NCBI GenBank assembly: GCA_947463165.1 | Contig: CANHSW010000132.1 | Location: 1-6,318, forward strand | DNA: 6,318 bases | Reading direction: 5' to 3' | Source: Cyanobacteriota bacterium | GTDB taxonomy: Bacteria; Cyanobacteriota; Cyanobacteriia; PCC-6307; Cyanobiaceae | In this document: in pieces, positions 1-6,182 of the stretch | Numbering within the stretch: the stretch's first letter is position 1 | How the letters are laid out: each line of letters starts with the position of its first letter | Notes under the pieces: generated by a model | Databases searched by the model: none | Told to the model about the DNA's origin: nothing | The model's input: the letters and a program-made list of their open reading frames with translations, nothing else | Made by a program: the position numbers and the translations under genes

Positions 1-52
1 AGAAGGTGTCGTAGCGATACACACTTCCCTGTAAACCTTCTCTTTTCTTCAC
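1..52 (-). CDS. Possible 5' end of an unidentified leftward gene, cut by the window edge
   Basis: Reading leftward from a GTG at 52-50 gives 17 codons without a stop, VKKREGLQGSVYRYDTF, and the frame runs off the window at base 1. The Lys/Arg-rich start followed by a balanced hydrophilic stretch looks protein-like and differs from the surrounding frames, which are dominated by Pro, Gly and Ala. The gene would be divergent from the Rieske oxygenase, with about 170 bases between the two starts. I see no clear Shine-Dalgarno before the GTG, and the frame stays open further upstream, so the true start could lie elsewhere. I do not recognise the family. This is a weak call based on a short stretch. 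Confidence 0.3.
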   Translation of the reverse strand, partial: MKKREGLQGSVYRYDTF

Positions 53-225
53 GGGGCCGCTGATGCGTCCCCCCGGGCAACCCCGCCCCAGCAAGGCCGC
101 AAACCTTCCGCAACCCAGGGCGCTTGGCTGCAAGCGGGTGCGAGCCAGCGCCGAGTTTTTGGCGGCCTGCACCGACACCAAGCCCACGGGCCTGCCAGCA
201 TCCAGCTCCTGGCCCTGGTGCTGCG

Positions 226-1542
226 ATGCCTGCAGAAGATTCGATCTGGCGCCGCAGCTGGTACCCGGTGGCCTTTCTCAAGGATCTGCAGCCGGAGCGT
301 CCCAGCGCCTTCACCCTGCTGGCGGAGGATCTGGTGCTCTGGTACGACCGCCAGGCCGGGAGCTGGCGGGCCTTCGCCGACGTCTGCCCCCACCGGCTGG
401 TGCCCCTCTCCCAGGGGCGCATCAACGGCCAGGGCGAGCTGGAGTGCCCTTACCACGGCTGGTGCTTTAACGGTGAGGGGCGCTGCACGGCCATCCCCCA
501 GGCGGATCCCGGCGCCAGCATCGACACCCGGCGCAGCCAATGCCGGCCCTACGCCACCGCCGAGGCCCAGGGGCTGCTGTTTGTGTTCAGCGGCGATTCC
601 GCCGAGGCGGCAGCCGTGCCCCTGCCCCTGGTGCCCGTGCTGGAGGAAAACCCATCCGCCTGGACCGTGCAGGACTCCTTCCGCGATCTGCCCTACGACG
701 CCCTCACCCTGCTGGAGAACGTGCTCGATGTGAGCCATGTGCCCTTCACCCACCACGCCACCGTGGGCAAGCGGGAGACGGCCGGGCCGGTGGCCCTGGA
801 GCTCACCGCCAGCGGGGCGGCGGGTTTCAGCGGCCTTTGGCGGGAGGGGCCCCGCCGCGGCAGCCTCGGCAGCCAGACCACCGAGTTCACGGGCCCCGGC
901 CTGATGATCCACGACCTCACCACCAAGGCGGGCGCCCGCTTCCAGACGGTGGTCTATGCCACCCCGATCCGCCGCGGTGCCTGCCGGCTGTTCGTGCGGC
1001 TGCCCTTTTTCTTTGGTTCCCCCTGGCCGGGTCGGCTGCTGAAGCTGCGGCCCGAGTGGTTGCAACATCTCGGCAACCACGTGGTGCTGGAAGACGACCA
1101 GCTGTTCCTGCACTGGCAGGAGCGGGTGCTGGAGGAGCGAGGTGGTGGCACCGCCCTTGCCCGGGCCTGCTACCTGGCCACCCGCTCCGATGTTTACGTG
1201 AGCGCCCTGCACGACTGGGTGGAGCTGGTGGGCGGCGGCCCTTTCCCTGGGGCACCCCTGCCGGAACGGCTCAATGAACTACCGCTGCTGGAGCGGTTTG
1301 ACAGCCACACCCGCCACTGCCACAGCTGCCGCAGCGCCGATCGGCGCCTGGCGGTGCTGCGCCTGGGCTCGGTGCCGGCGGCGGCCCTGGCCCTGGTGGC
1401 CGCCGCCTGGTGGGGGCCCACGGCTGCCGGGGCGGCAGCTATGGCCCTGGCCCTGGGGGCCGCCGGCGCCTGGCTCCAGGCCGGCCGCTGGCGCCAGGCC
1501 CTGCGTTTTGGCTCACCGCTGCCGCCCCGCAACCGCAGTTAA
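226..1542 (+). CDS. Rieske [2Fe-2S] oxygenase, pheophorbide a oxygenase/Tic55/PTC52 family
   Basis: This 438-residue protein is a Rieske-type non-haem iron oxygenase. The Rieske cluster ligands are CPH (C54, H56) and CPYH (C74, H77). The mononuclear iron site follows in ENVLDVSHVPFTHH (about 164-177, with N165, D168, H171 and H176). Near the C terminus are a CHSC motif (C365, C368), typical of the PaO/Tic55/PTC52 group and proposed in plants to be a thioredoxin target, and two hydrophobic helices (about 376-395 and 399-418) that should anchor it in the membrane. Plant relatives act on chlorophyll derivatives (pheophorbide a, protochlorophyllide); the cyanobacterial substrate is not settled, so tetrapyrrole oxygenation is an inference. 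The ATG at 226 is chosen because WRRSWYPV lies right after it, as expected for the family. A TTG at 124 would add 34 Pro/Ala-rich residues with no homology signal. No strong ribosome binding site is seen. The gene appears intact. Confidence 0.9.
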   Translation: MPAEDSIWRRSWYPVAFLKDLQPERPSAFTLLAEDLVLWYDRQAGSWRAFADVCPHRLVPLSQGRINGQGELECPYHGWCFNGEGRCTAIPQADPGASIDTRRSQCRPYATAEAQGLLFVFSGDSAEAAAVPLPLVPVLEENPSAWTVQDSFRDLPYDALTLLENVLDVSHVPFTHHATVGKRETAGPVALELTASGAAGFSGLWREGPRRGSLGSQTTEFTGPGLMIHDLTTKAGARFQTVVYATPIRRGACRLFVRLPFFFGSPWPGRLLKLRPEWLQHLGNHVVLEDDQLFLHWQERVLEERGGGTALARACYLATRSDVYVSALHDWVELVGGGPFPGAPLPERLNELPLLERFDSHTRHCHSCRSADRRLAVLRLGSVPAAALALVAAAWWGPTAAGAAAMALALGAAGAWLQAGRWRQALRFGSPLPPRNRS

Positions 1543-1565
1543 TTAGGCAGGTTTCCGGGGGCTTC

Positions 1566-1581
1566 CTGGCTCAATAGCCAG
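1566..1581. terminator. Small hairpin between convergent genes, possible terminator
   Basis: CTGGCT, CAAT, AGCCAG forms a perfect 6-bp stem with a 4-base loop. It lies 23 bases after the stop of the Rieske oxygenase and overlaps the stop codon of the leftward small protein. The position between convergent genes suits a bidirectional terminator, but there is no T-tract on either side, so intrinsic termination is doubtful. Confidence 0.25.
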
Positions 1582-1771
1582 AGTCGGCAACGCAGAAGCC
1601 CTGGCAGGAAATACCGTTGCTGGCGGTGCGACCGCAGTGGCCGCACAACAGGGGATCAGCGCCGGGCTGTTCGGCAGGCTGAGTTGGTGCCCCGGCGCCG
1701 GGGGCAATTAATTCAGACGGGAGGGGGAAACGGTTGGCGGCCGTCCCCGGCGGATCCTGCGGCAGGGTCAA
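1571..1771 (-). CDS. Small conserved-type cyanobacterial protein with a C-terminal four-cysteine motif
   Basis: This is a 66-residue protein. The N-terminal 40 residues are Pro/Ala-rich and probably disordered. The C terminus is compact: CGHCGRTASNGISCQGFC, then VADSGY at the very end. The spacing C43-x2-C46-x9-C56-x3-C60 suggests a small zinc or metal knuckle. I recall short proteins in Synechococcus and Prochlorococcus ending in a similar Cys/NGI/CVAD block, with no known function; that link is from memory. The start is a TTG at 1771. No ATG or GTG exists in frame between it and the upstream stop at 1799-1801, so TTG is the only reasonable choice. No clear Shine-Dalgarno is seen. The gene lies downstream of the broken kinase on the same strand, 114 bases away, and converges with the Rieske gene. 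The function is unknown. Confidence 0.65.
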   Translation of the reverse strand: MTLPQDPPGTAANRFPLPSELIAPGAGAPTQPAEQPGADPLLCGHCGRTASNGISCQGFCVADSGY

Positions 1772-1885
1772 GGCGGCTGGCCCGGCGGTTTGGTTAGATC
1801 ATGGCGCCCGGCGCCCGTTGCTGGGCGGCTCGCGGGTCAGCCGCTGCACCTATGGGTGCCTGCCGCCAAGGCCCAAGCTGCGGGC

Positions 1886-3227
1886 TTAAGGTCGCAGCGA
1901 TTGCAGCGTTGCCACCAGCTCGGCGAAGCGGGGCCGGCTTGCCGCCACTGGTGCCATGCAGCGCAGTTGCAGCGCTTTTAACGATTGCAGGCGCAGGTTC
2001 TGTTCGGGTTCAGTTTCTGGTTCACTGCGCTCCAGTAATTCGCCAAGCAAACAGCCGAAGGCGCGCACCTCCAGCGCCTCGAACGGGTTGGCGCCTCCAT
2101 TTGGCTGAGGCGGGTAGAAGGAGGCCGCCCCGAAGTCCCCCAAAAAGCAGCCGCCCGTGGGGCGATAAAGCACGTTGTGCGCGTAAAAATCCCCGTGCGA
2201 AATCCCCTGGGCGTGCAGGTGCTCGCCGGCAGCGGCCAAGCCCTTCGCTATATCCAGCACCAAGGCCAGGGAGAAACGTTGCTCGTTCCCGTAAATGTCC
2301 CTCGTGCAAGTCGCCAGACTGGGCGGGCCGGCCAGATTGCGGAACCCACGGGTCTACCCAGGGCATCACCAAGCCGCTGGTGCCGGCGGGGTGCCCGGTG
2401 AGTTCACCAATCACGCCGATCAAGTGAGCGTGATTACCCGCAGCCAAACAAGCCGCCATTTCTTCCGCGGGAAACCCGTCACTGGTGACCGCCCCCTTAA
2501 ACAGTTTCACCGCCACGGGATGCCCAGCCTCCTGCGGCGACGGCTGCCAGTGAGCTTTGTGGATTACCCCCGAGGCGCCTTCGCCGAGTTTTTCACCCAA
2601 TTCAATATCAGCCCATTGCAGGCGGGCCACGGCCGCACTCGGGGGGTGCGGCGCCGCCGAAACCGGATTGCCGCCAAACGCCAACCAGGTTAACCGGGGT
2701 AATTGCAGCAGCCAGTCCGGCAAAACATTGAACCGGTTGGCTGAAATCCGCAACAGCTCAAGCCCAACGCAGCCGCGCATCGCCTCCGGCAAAACTGCCA
2801 GTTGATTGCCGGCCAACATCAGTTTTTGCAGACGCGTACAGCTGCCGATTGAGTCGGGAAGCGCCGAAACCTGATTATCCGTGAGGATCAACCAGCGCAA
2901 CCCAGGGGAAATGGCAGTAGCCGCAACCTCGCGGATGCTGTTGGCTTTAAATCCCACCATCTCCAGCTGAGGGCAGGAGGACAGCACCTCGGGCAGCTGG
3001 GTAAAGCGATTTTCTGAGCAAAAAATCACCCGTAACTTGCCCAGGCGCGGTAAGTCGTCCGGGAGCGCGGATAACGAGTTTCCCGATAGATTCAGCACCT
3101 CAAGGCTGTCGGCTAACTCGAAGATTTCCCGCGGGAATTCCTGCAGATCGCAGGCAAGATCCAGCCGCGTGATCCCCTTCAGTTCACCGGAGCGCAGGGC
3201 GTCAAGGGTAGCGGTGGTTGTCGTCAT
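1886..3227 (-). pseudogene. Leucine-rich-repeat Ser/Thr protein kinase, broken by a single-base frameshift
   Basis: Allowing one extra base near 2345-2352, the strand encodes 446 residues. About 20-190 are leucine-rich repeats of the type LEVLNLSGNSLSALPDDLP and LRWLILTDNQVSALP. A protein kinase fold follows: P-loop GEGASG (215-220), VAVK (K241), a helix with EEMAAC (about 255-260), catalytic loop HGDFYAHN (344-351) and metal-binding GDFGAAS (363-369). The first frame ends in MPWVDP and then reads nonsense (WVPQSGRPAQ). The other frame resumes at once with GFRNLAGPPSLATCTRDIYG and continues to the natural stop at 1886. The family is a known bacterial LRR-kinase fusion of unclear role. The ATG at 3227 gives MTTTTATLDALRSGEL, which fits the family start; a GTG at 3251 would add 8 residues. 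Every kinase motif is preserved, so the break is recent or is a sequencing error. As read, the product would be a 401-residue LRR protein with half a kinase. Confidence 0.85.
2345..2352 (-). other. Site of the frame-shifting base in the LRR-kinase gene
   Basis: On the coding strand the sequence GTAGACCCGTGGGTTCCGC reads VDPWVP. Removing one base, for instance the T opposite 2348, gives GTA GAC CCG GGG TTC CGC (VDPGFR) and joins the two halves of the kinase exactly. The context is a short run of C and G, where both replication slippage and sequencing errors are common. Confidence 0.7.
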
Positions 3228-3280
3228 GGGTTGAATGGCAGGGCTATTCACCGCAGCAGAACAAAGCTGGGCGCTAGCTA

Positions 3281-3308
3281 AAACAGAAGCGCCATCTCAA
3301 ACAGAAGC
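3281..3308. repeat. Two copies of a 10-base direct repeat upstream of the LRR-kinase gene
   Basis: AAACAGAAGC occurs at 3281-3290 and again at 3299-3308, with starts 18 bases apart. It lies about 50-80 bases upstream of the kinase start (read as GCTTCTGTTT on the kinase coding strand). It could be a regulator binding site or a small duplication; no clear promoter hexamers are seen with it. Confidence 0.35.
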
Positions 3309-3410
3309 CTGGCAGCGCCTTACCGCCTAAGCGAGCAGGCGCGCAACCGCAGCGCACCGCCGACATTATCCAGGAGCCGCCCAATGCCATCACCACCTAC
3401 GCCGCCCTGG

Positions 3411-3470
3411 GTGCGGAAATCGGTGTGGAGATCCGTGCGGAGATCGGTTCGGAGCTTGAGTCGGAGCCCG
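3411..3470. repeat. Imperfect 12-bp tandem repeat, five units
   Basis: The five consecutive units are GTGCGGAAATCG, GTGTGGAGATCC, GTGCGGAGATCG, GTTCGGAGCTTG and AGTCGGAGCCCG. Because 12 is a multiple of 3, every frame reads a 4-residue period: rightward G-A-E-I, G-V-E-I, R-A-E-I, G-S-E-L, and leftward a repeated LRTD-like unit. Neither strand offers a start codon that gives a convincing gene. The 226 bases between the kinase and vapC (3252-3477) hold nothing else I can assign, apart from the 10-base direct repeat. It may be the rest of a lost coding sequence. Confidence 0.6.
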
Positions 3471-3477
3471 TGAGCGA

Positions 3478-3773
3478 TTACAACCTCGATGGCAACAGCT
3501 GCGTGGCCACCCCCTGCTCCCGCAGCAGAGCCACCGCCTGGCGGTCAAAGGACACAAAGGTGTCGCCACCCAGCCACTGCCCTTGATGGGCGATCACCCC
3601 ATCGGCGAAGTCACCACCGGCCTCCAGCAGGGCCAGACCAGCTCGCAGAGGACGGGCAGGGGAACGGCGATGGAGGTGGCTTCTCGCATCACCCGGCTCG
3701 CTTCTGCGGCCTGGGCGGGCTCATCCGCCACCAGGGCACGCACCAGCACATTGGTATCGGCTGTGATGTTCAA
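3478..3773 (-). pseudogene. vapC: vapC-type PIN-domain toxin remnant with internal deletion and frameshift
   Basis: VapC toxins are PIN-domain ribonucleases. The N-terminal part reads LNITADTNVLVRALV, with the first PIN aspartate at residue 6, through PVLCELVW (about 40-47). It then goes out of frame and stops at 3594-3596. Another frame resumes within GLALLEAGGDFADG, and continues through WLGGDTFVSFDRQAV to a TAA at 3478-3480. Both halves are typical of one PIN family, but the roughly 35-40 residues usually between them are missing. The halves meet at GGTCTGG (3633-3639 on the other strand), which fits both sides, so deletion between short direct repeats is likely. The start is a TTG (3773) overlapping the vapB stop as TTGA, the usual coupled toxin-antitoxin layout. 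No functional toxin is expected. The family call is confident; the exact deleted length cannot be seen. Confidence 0.8.
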
Positions 3774-4000
3774 GCCTCGCCGCTCCAGCCTTTTGCGGCC
3801 GCCTGTTGGATCTCCTCCAGGCTGGCGGTCTTGCTGCTGCGGCCGGCCAGCAGCCCGATGAACCCCTCGATCGAAGCGGATGGTTGGGCAGCACGCACCT
3901 CAATTCGCCCGCCGGGAAGGGCGGACACCTCGATCTGCTCGCCCGGCTTGACGCCAAGATGCCGCAGCAACTCCTGCCGCAGCGTGACCTGGCCCTTGGC
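3770..4000 (-). pseudogene. vapB: vapB-type AbrB/SpoVT-domain antitoxin, N terminus damaged
   Basis: The frame reads AKGQVTLRQELLRHLGVKPG from 4000, which is the DNA-binding swapped-hairpin (AbrB/MazE/SpoVT) domain of VapB-type antitoxins. It continues with IEVSALPGGRIEVRA and a C-terminal toxin-binding tail ending KGWSGEA at 3770. Upstream the frame reads TGA ACA GCA GCT (stop at 4034-4036) with no ATG, GTG or TTG before AKG. The only in-frame start is a TTG at 3970, inside the domain, giving 66 residues without the first DNA-binding strand. An ATG at 4036-4038 in a neighbouring frame would join AKGQ if one base of the TTGGGCC run were removed, so a second single-base frameshift is possible. 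The gene precedes and overlaps vapC by TTGA. The antitoxin is probably non-functional, which fits the broken toxin. Confidence 0.65.
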
Positions 4001-4035
4001 CCAACGCCGCTGTGGGTGCTCTACAGCTGCTGTTC

Positions 4036-4050
4036 ATGCAGATTTTGCAT
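4036..4050. promoter_or_regulatory. Short inverted repeat between divergent vapB and hsdM, possible operator
   Basis: ATGCA, GATTT, TGCAT is a perfect 5-bp inverted repeat with a 5-base spacer. It lies in the intergenic stretch from which vapB reads left and hsdM right, about 76 bases before the hsdM start. AbrB/VapB antitoxins bind inverted repeats at their own promoter, so it could be a VapB operator. With arms this short, chance is not excluded. I do not see convincing -35 and -10 hexamers. Confidence 0.25.
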
Positions 4051-4125
4051 AGCGATTGATGGCGCTCTCAAGGGAGACAAAACACGACTCCAGCAGCGAC
4101 ACTGGGGCCACGGCAACAGGCGCCA

Positions 4126-5841
4126 GTGACCGACTCAGCGACCTTCACCATCCCAGAAGCAGACGACGACGAGACGGGGGAGGACCTGGGCGGTCTGGAT
4201 GACCTGCTGGCATCGCTGCGCTCAGAGGCGGAACCAGCACCCAAGCGGGGGCGCGGCAAAGCGAAGCAGGAGGCACCCGCCAAGGATTTCAAGGCCGTGC
4301 TCTGGGCGAGTGCCGACAAACTGCGTGCCCAGATGGATGCGGCGGAATATAAACATCTGGTGCTGGGTTTGATCTTTCTCAAATACATTTCAGACACCTT
4401 TGCTGCTCAGCAAGGCAAGGTGCTGCAAACGGTTTCCAACCCTGAATCCGACTTCTACCTGGGTGATGACCCTGCCGATCACCAGGCAGCACTGGAAGAC
4501 CGTGACTACTACACCCAGGAGAATGTGTTCTGGGTGCCTGCTGACGCTCGCTGGGAATCGCTAAGGGCAAGGGCAAAGCAAGCTGATATTGGTCAACTGA
4601 TCGATAAGGCACTGATTGCCATCGAGAACGAGAACCAAACGCTGCGGGGCAAGTTGGATAAGCGGTTTGGTGCCGCCCAACTGGAACCAGGGCGACTGGG
4701 TGAACTGGTGGATCTGATCTCCACCATTGGATTTGGTGATAACCAGCGATCAGGGGATGTGCTGGGCGAAGTCTACGAATATTTCCTCGGGCAGTTCGCC
4801 AGCGCCGAAGGCAAGAAGGGCGGTCAGTTCTATACGCCTGCCCATGTGGTGAAAACGCTGGTTGCTGTGCTGGCACCCCATAAGGGTCGAATTTATGACC
4901 CCTGTTGCGGGTCTGGTGGAATGTTCGTTCAGAGCGAGAAGTTCATCCAGGCCCATGGGGGCAAGCGTGATGATGCCTCGATCTATGGGCAGGAGAGCAA
5001 CCCAACTACTTGGCGATTGGCGGCAATGAACCTGGCGATTCGTGGATTCAATGTGAATCTGGGCCAGGAACCTGCCGACACCTTTGCCAGAGATCAGTTC
5101 CCTGATCAGAAGTTTGATTATATCCTCGCCAACCCACCGTTCAATATTTCCGATTGGGGTGGAGAGAAATACGAGAGTGACCCGCGCTGGCTTTATGGCA
5201 GGCCACCTGTAGGCAATGCCAACTATGCCTGGTTGCAACATATGCTCTGGAAACTACGCCCTGGCGGTGAAGCAGGCGTAGTGCTGGCAAATGGATCGAT
5301 GAGTTCCCACCAGAGCGGCGAGGGGCAGATCCGTGAGGCGATGGTGCGGGGTGATGTGGTTGAAGTGATGGTGGCGCTGCCAGGGCAGTTATTCCTTAAC
5401 ACCCAGATTCCTGTTTGCCTGTGGTTCCTCACCAATGACAAAACCCAGCGTGGTCGTGATCGTCGTGGCGAAACACTGTTCATTGATGCCCGCCAGCTGG
5501 GCAGGATGAAGACCAGAGTGGAGCGGGTCCTTACGGATGAGGATATTGCCAAGATTGGCGACACTGTTCACGCCTGGCGCGGTGATGGCGAGGTGTCTGC
5601 TGCTTATGAGGATGTTGCTGGCTTCTGCTACAACGCCAAGTTAGAGCAGATCGAGAAAAATGGTTTTGTGCTCACGCCGGGCCGCTATGTGGGGGCAGCG
5701 GATGTTGAAGATGATGGTGAGGCCTTTGAGGAGAAAATGAAGCGCCTCACTGGATTGCTCAAGCAGCAGCAGGAAGAGGGATCAAAACTGGATGCGGCGA
5801 TTGCCCGTAACCTGGCCTGGTTGGGGTTTGGAGCCGAATGA
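4126..5841 (+). CDS. hsdM: Type I restriction-modification DNA methyltransferase subunit HsdM
   Basis: This 571-residue protein is the N6-adenine methyltransferase subunit of a type I restriction system. It works with HsdS (target recognition) and HsdR (cleavage). Residues about 53-205 are the helical HsdM N-terminal domain ([26 protein letters not shown]). The catalytic domain shows GGQFYTP (232-238), the AdoMet-binding DPCCGSGG (258-265), GQE (288-290) and the adenine-pocket NPPF (336-339). The C-terminal helix (about 533-566, [18 protein letters not shown]) should contact HsdS. Residues 1-50 are an acidic then basic (PKRGRGKAK) extension, longer than in classical HsdM of roughly 490-530 residues. 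The start is GTG at 4126; the frame has no other start between the upstream stop (4057-4059) and a Met at residue 70. Ribosome binding is weak (ACAGG). The core has lower GC than its neighbours. The stop overlaps the next ATG, so the genes form an operon. The gene looks intact. Confidence 0.95.
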   Translation: MTDSATFTIPEADDDETGEDLGGLDDLLASLRSEAEPAPKRGRGKAKQEAPAKDFKAVLWASADKLRAQMDAAEYKHLVLGLIFLKYISDTFAAQQGKVLQTVSNPESDFYLGDDPADHQAALEDRDYYTQENVFWVPADARWESLRARAKQADIGQLIDKALIAIENENQTLRGKLDKRFGAAQLEPGRLGELVDLISTIGFGDNQRSGDVLGEVYEYFLGQFASAEGKKGGQFYTPAHVVKTLVAVLAPHKGRIYDPCCGSGGMFVQSEKFIQAHGGKRDDASIYGQESNPTTWRLAAMNLAIRGFNVNLGQEPADTFARDQFPDQKFDYILANPPFNISDWGGEKYESDPRWLYGRPPVGNANYAWLQHMLWKLRPGGEAGVVLANGSMSSHQSGEGQIREAMVRGDVVEVMVALPGQLFLNTQIPVCLWFLTNDKTQRGRDRRGETLFIDARQLGRMKTRVERVLTDEDIAKIGDTVHAWRGDGEVSAAYEDVAGFCYNAKLEQIEKNGFVLTPGRYVGAADVEDDGEAFEEKMKRLTGLLKQQQEEGSKLDAAIARNLAWLGFGAE

Positions 5842-6182
5842 CACCAGCCGCCGACATCCGCTGGCAGCAGCGCCGAGATCCCCTGCTGGCCAGCGAACTG
5901 GAGCTGGTGCGCTCGGTGCTGCGCCAGCACCTGGAAGTCGAGAGCGCCACCCTGTTCGGCTCCCGCGCCAAGGGCACCCACAGCGATCGCTCCGATGTGG
6001 ACCTGGCCCTGTCCGGCCCCCTGGGAGCCCTTGGCGCCGAAGCGATCGCCGCCGAACTGGAGGAGCTGCCCCTGCCGTACCGCTTTGATGTGCAAGCCCT
6101 GGCGGCCATCACTCATGCGCCGTTGTTGGAACATATCGAACGCATGGGGATGGTGATCTATCGGGGCGATGGGCAGCCATGA
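5838..6182 (+). CDS. Minimal nucleotidyltransferase (MNT/MntA-like), coupled to hsdM
   Basis: This 114-residue protein has a pol-beta-type minimal nucleotidyltransferase fold. The active-site signature GS-x10-DVD is complete (G41, S42, D53, D55, within [20 protein letters not shown]), and the third carboxylate is probably D84 in YRFDV. The C-terminal stretch [19 protein letters not shown] is typical of HI0073-like MNT proteins. Family members are usually antitoxins of MNT/HEPN (type VII) modules; MntA inactivates its HEPN toxin by adding AMP. Such a HEPN gene is normally adjacent, but here the upstream neighbour is hsdM and the downstream one is a second nucleotidyltransferase. The ATG overlaps the hsdM stop by ATGA, and its own stop overlaps the next ATG in the same way, implying translational coupling. 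Two HIP1 palindromes and high GC make it look host-adapted, unlike the hsdM core. The catalytic assignment is firm; its role here is inference. Confidence 0.85.
   Translation: MTPAADIRWQQRRDPLLASELELVRSVLRQHLEVESATLFGSRAKGTHSDRSDVDLALSGPLGALGAEAIAAELEELPLPYRFDVQALAAITHAPLLEHIERMGMVIYRGDGQP
5983..5990. repeat. HIP1 palindrome GCGATCGC
   Basis: This is a perfect copy of the highly iterated palindrome abundant in many cyanobacterial genomes, within the first nucleotidyltransferase gene. It supports a cyanobacterial host. Confidence 0.7.
6042..6049. repeat. HIP1 palindrome GCGATCGC
   Basis: This is a second perfect HIP1 copy, 59 bases after the first and in the same gene. I noticed no perfect copy elsewhere in the window. 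Confidence 0.7.

Noticed and set aside
124..225. N-terminal extension of the Rieske protein from a TTG at 124
   Set aside because: The extra 34 residues are Pro/Ala/Ser-rich, show no family similarity, and an ATG at 226 sits at the expected distance from WYPV.
49..1212. Long leftward open frame of 387 codons opposite the Rieske oxygenase
   Set aside because: It is an antisense shadow caused by high GC at third positions of the Rieske gene. Its composition is Gly/Ala/Pro/Gln-rich with no domain, while the opposite strand has full Rieske and iron-binding motifs.
540..1277. Second rightward frame inside the Rieske gene
   Set aside because: It overlaps fully with the real gene in another frame and is Arg/Pro/Gly-rich with no motif.
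1846..1859. GCACC-TATG-GGTGC hairpin downstream of the kinase gene as a terminator
   Set aside because: It has only a 5-bp stem and no T-tract on either strand.
1801..2427. Rightward open frame of 208 codons opposite the kinase C-terminal part
   Set aside because: It covers the kinase catalytic loop and DFG motif on the other strand, and its own translation is Arg/Pro/Ser-rich without domains.
3489..4052. Rightward frame of 187 codons across vapBC
   Set aside because: It is antisense to recognisable VapC and VapB sequences; its composition is that of a shadow.
4379..5241. Leftward frames of 165 and 163 codons inside hsdM
   Set aside because: HsdM is complete with all catalytic motifs on the plus strand; these frames have no recognisable feature.
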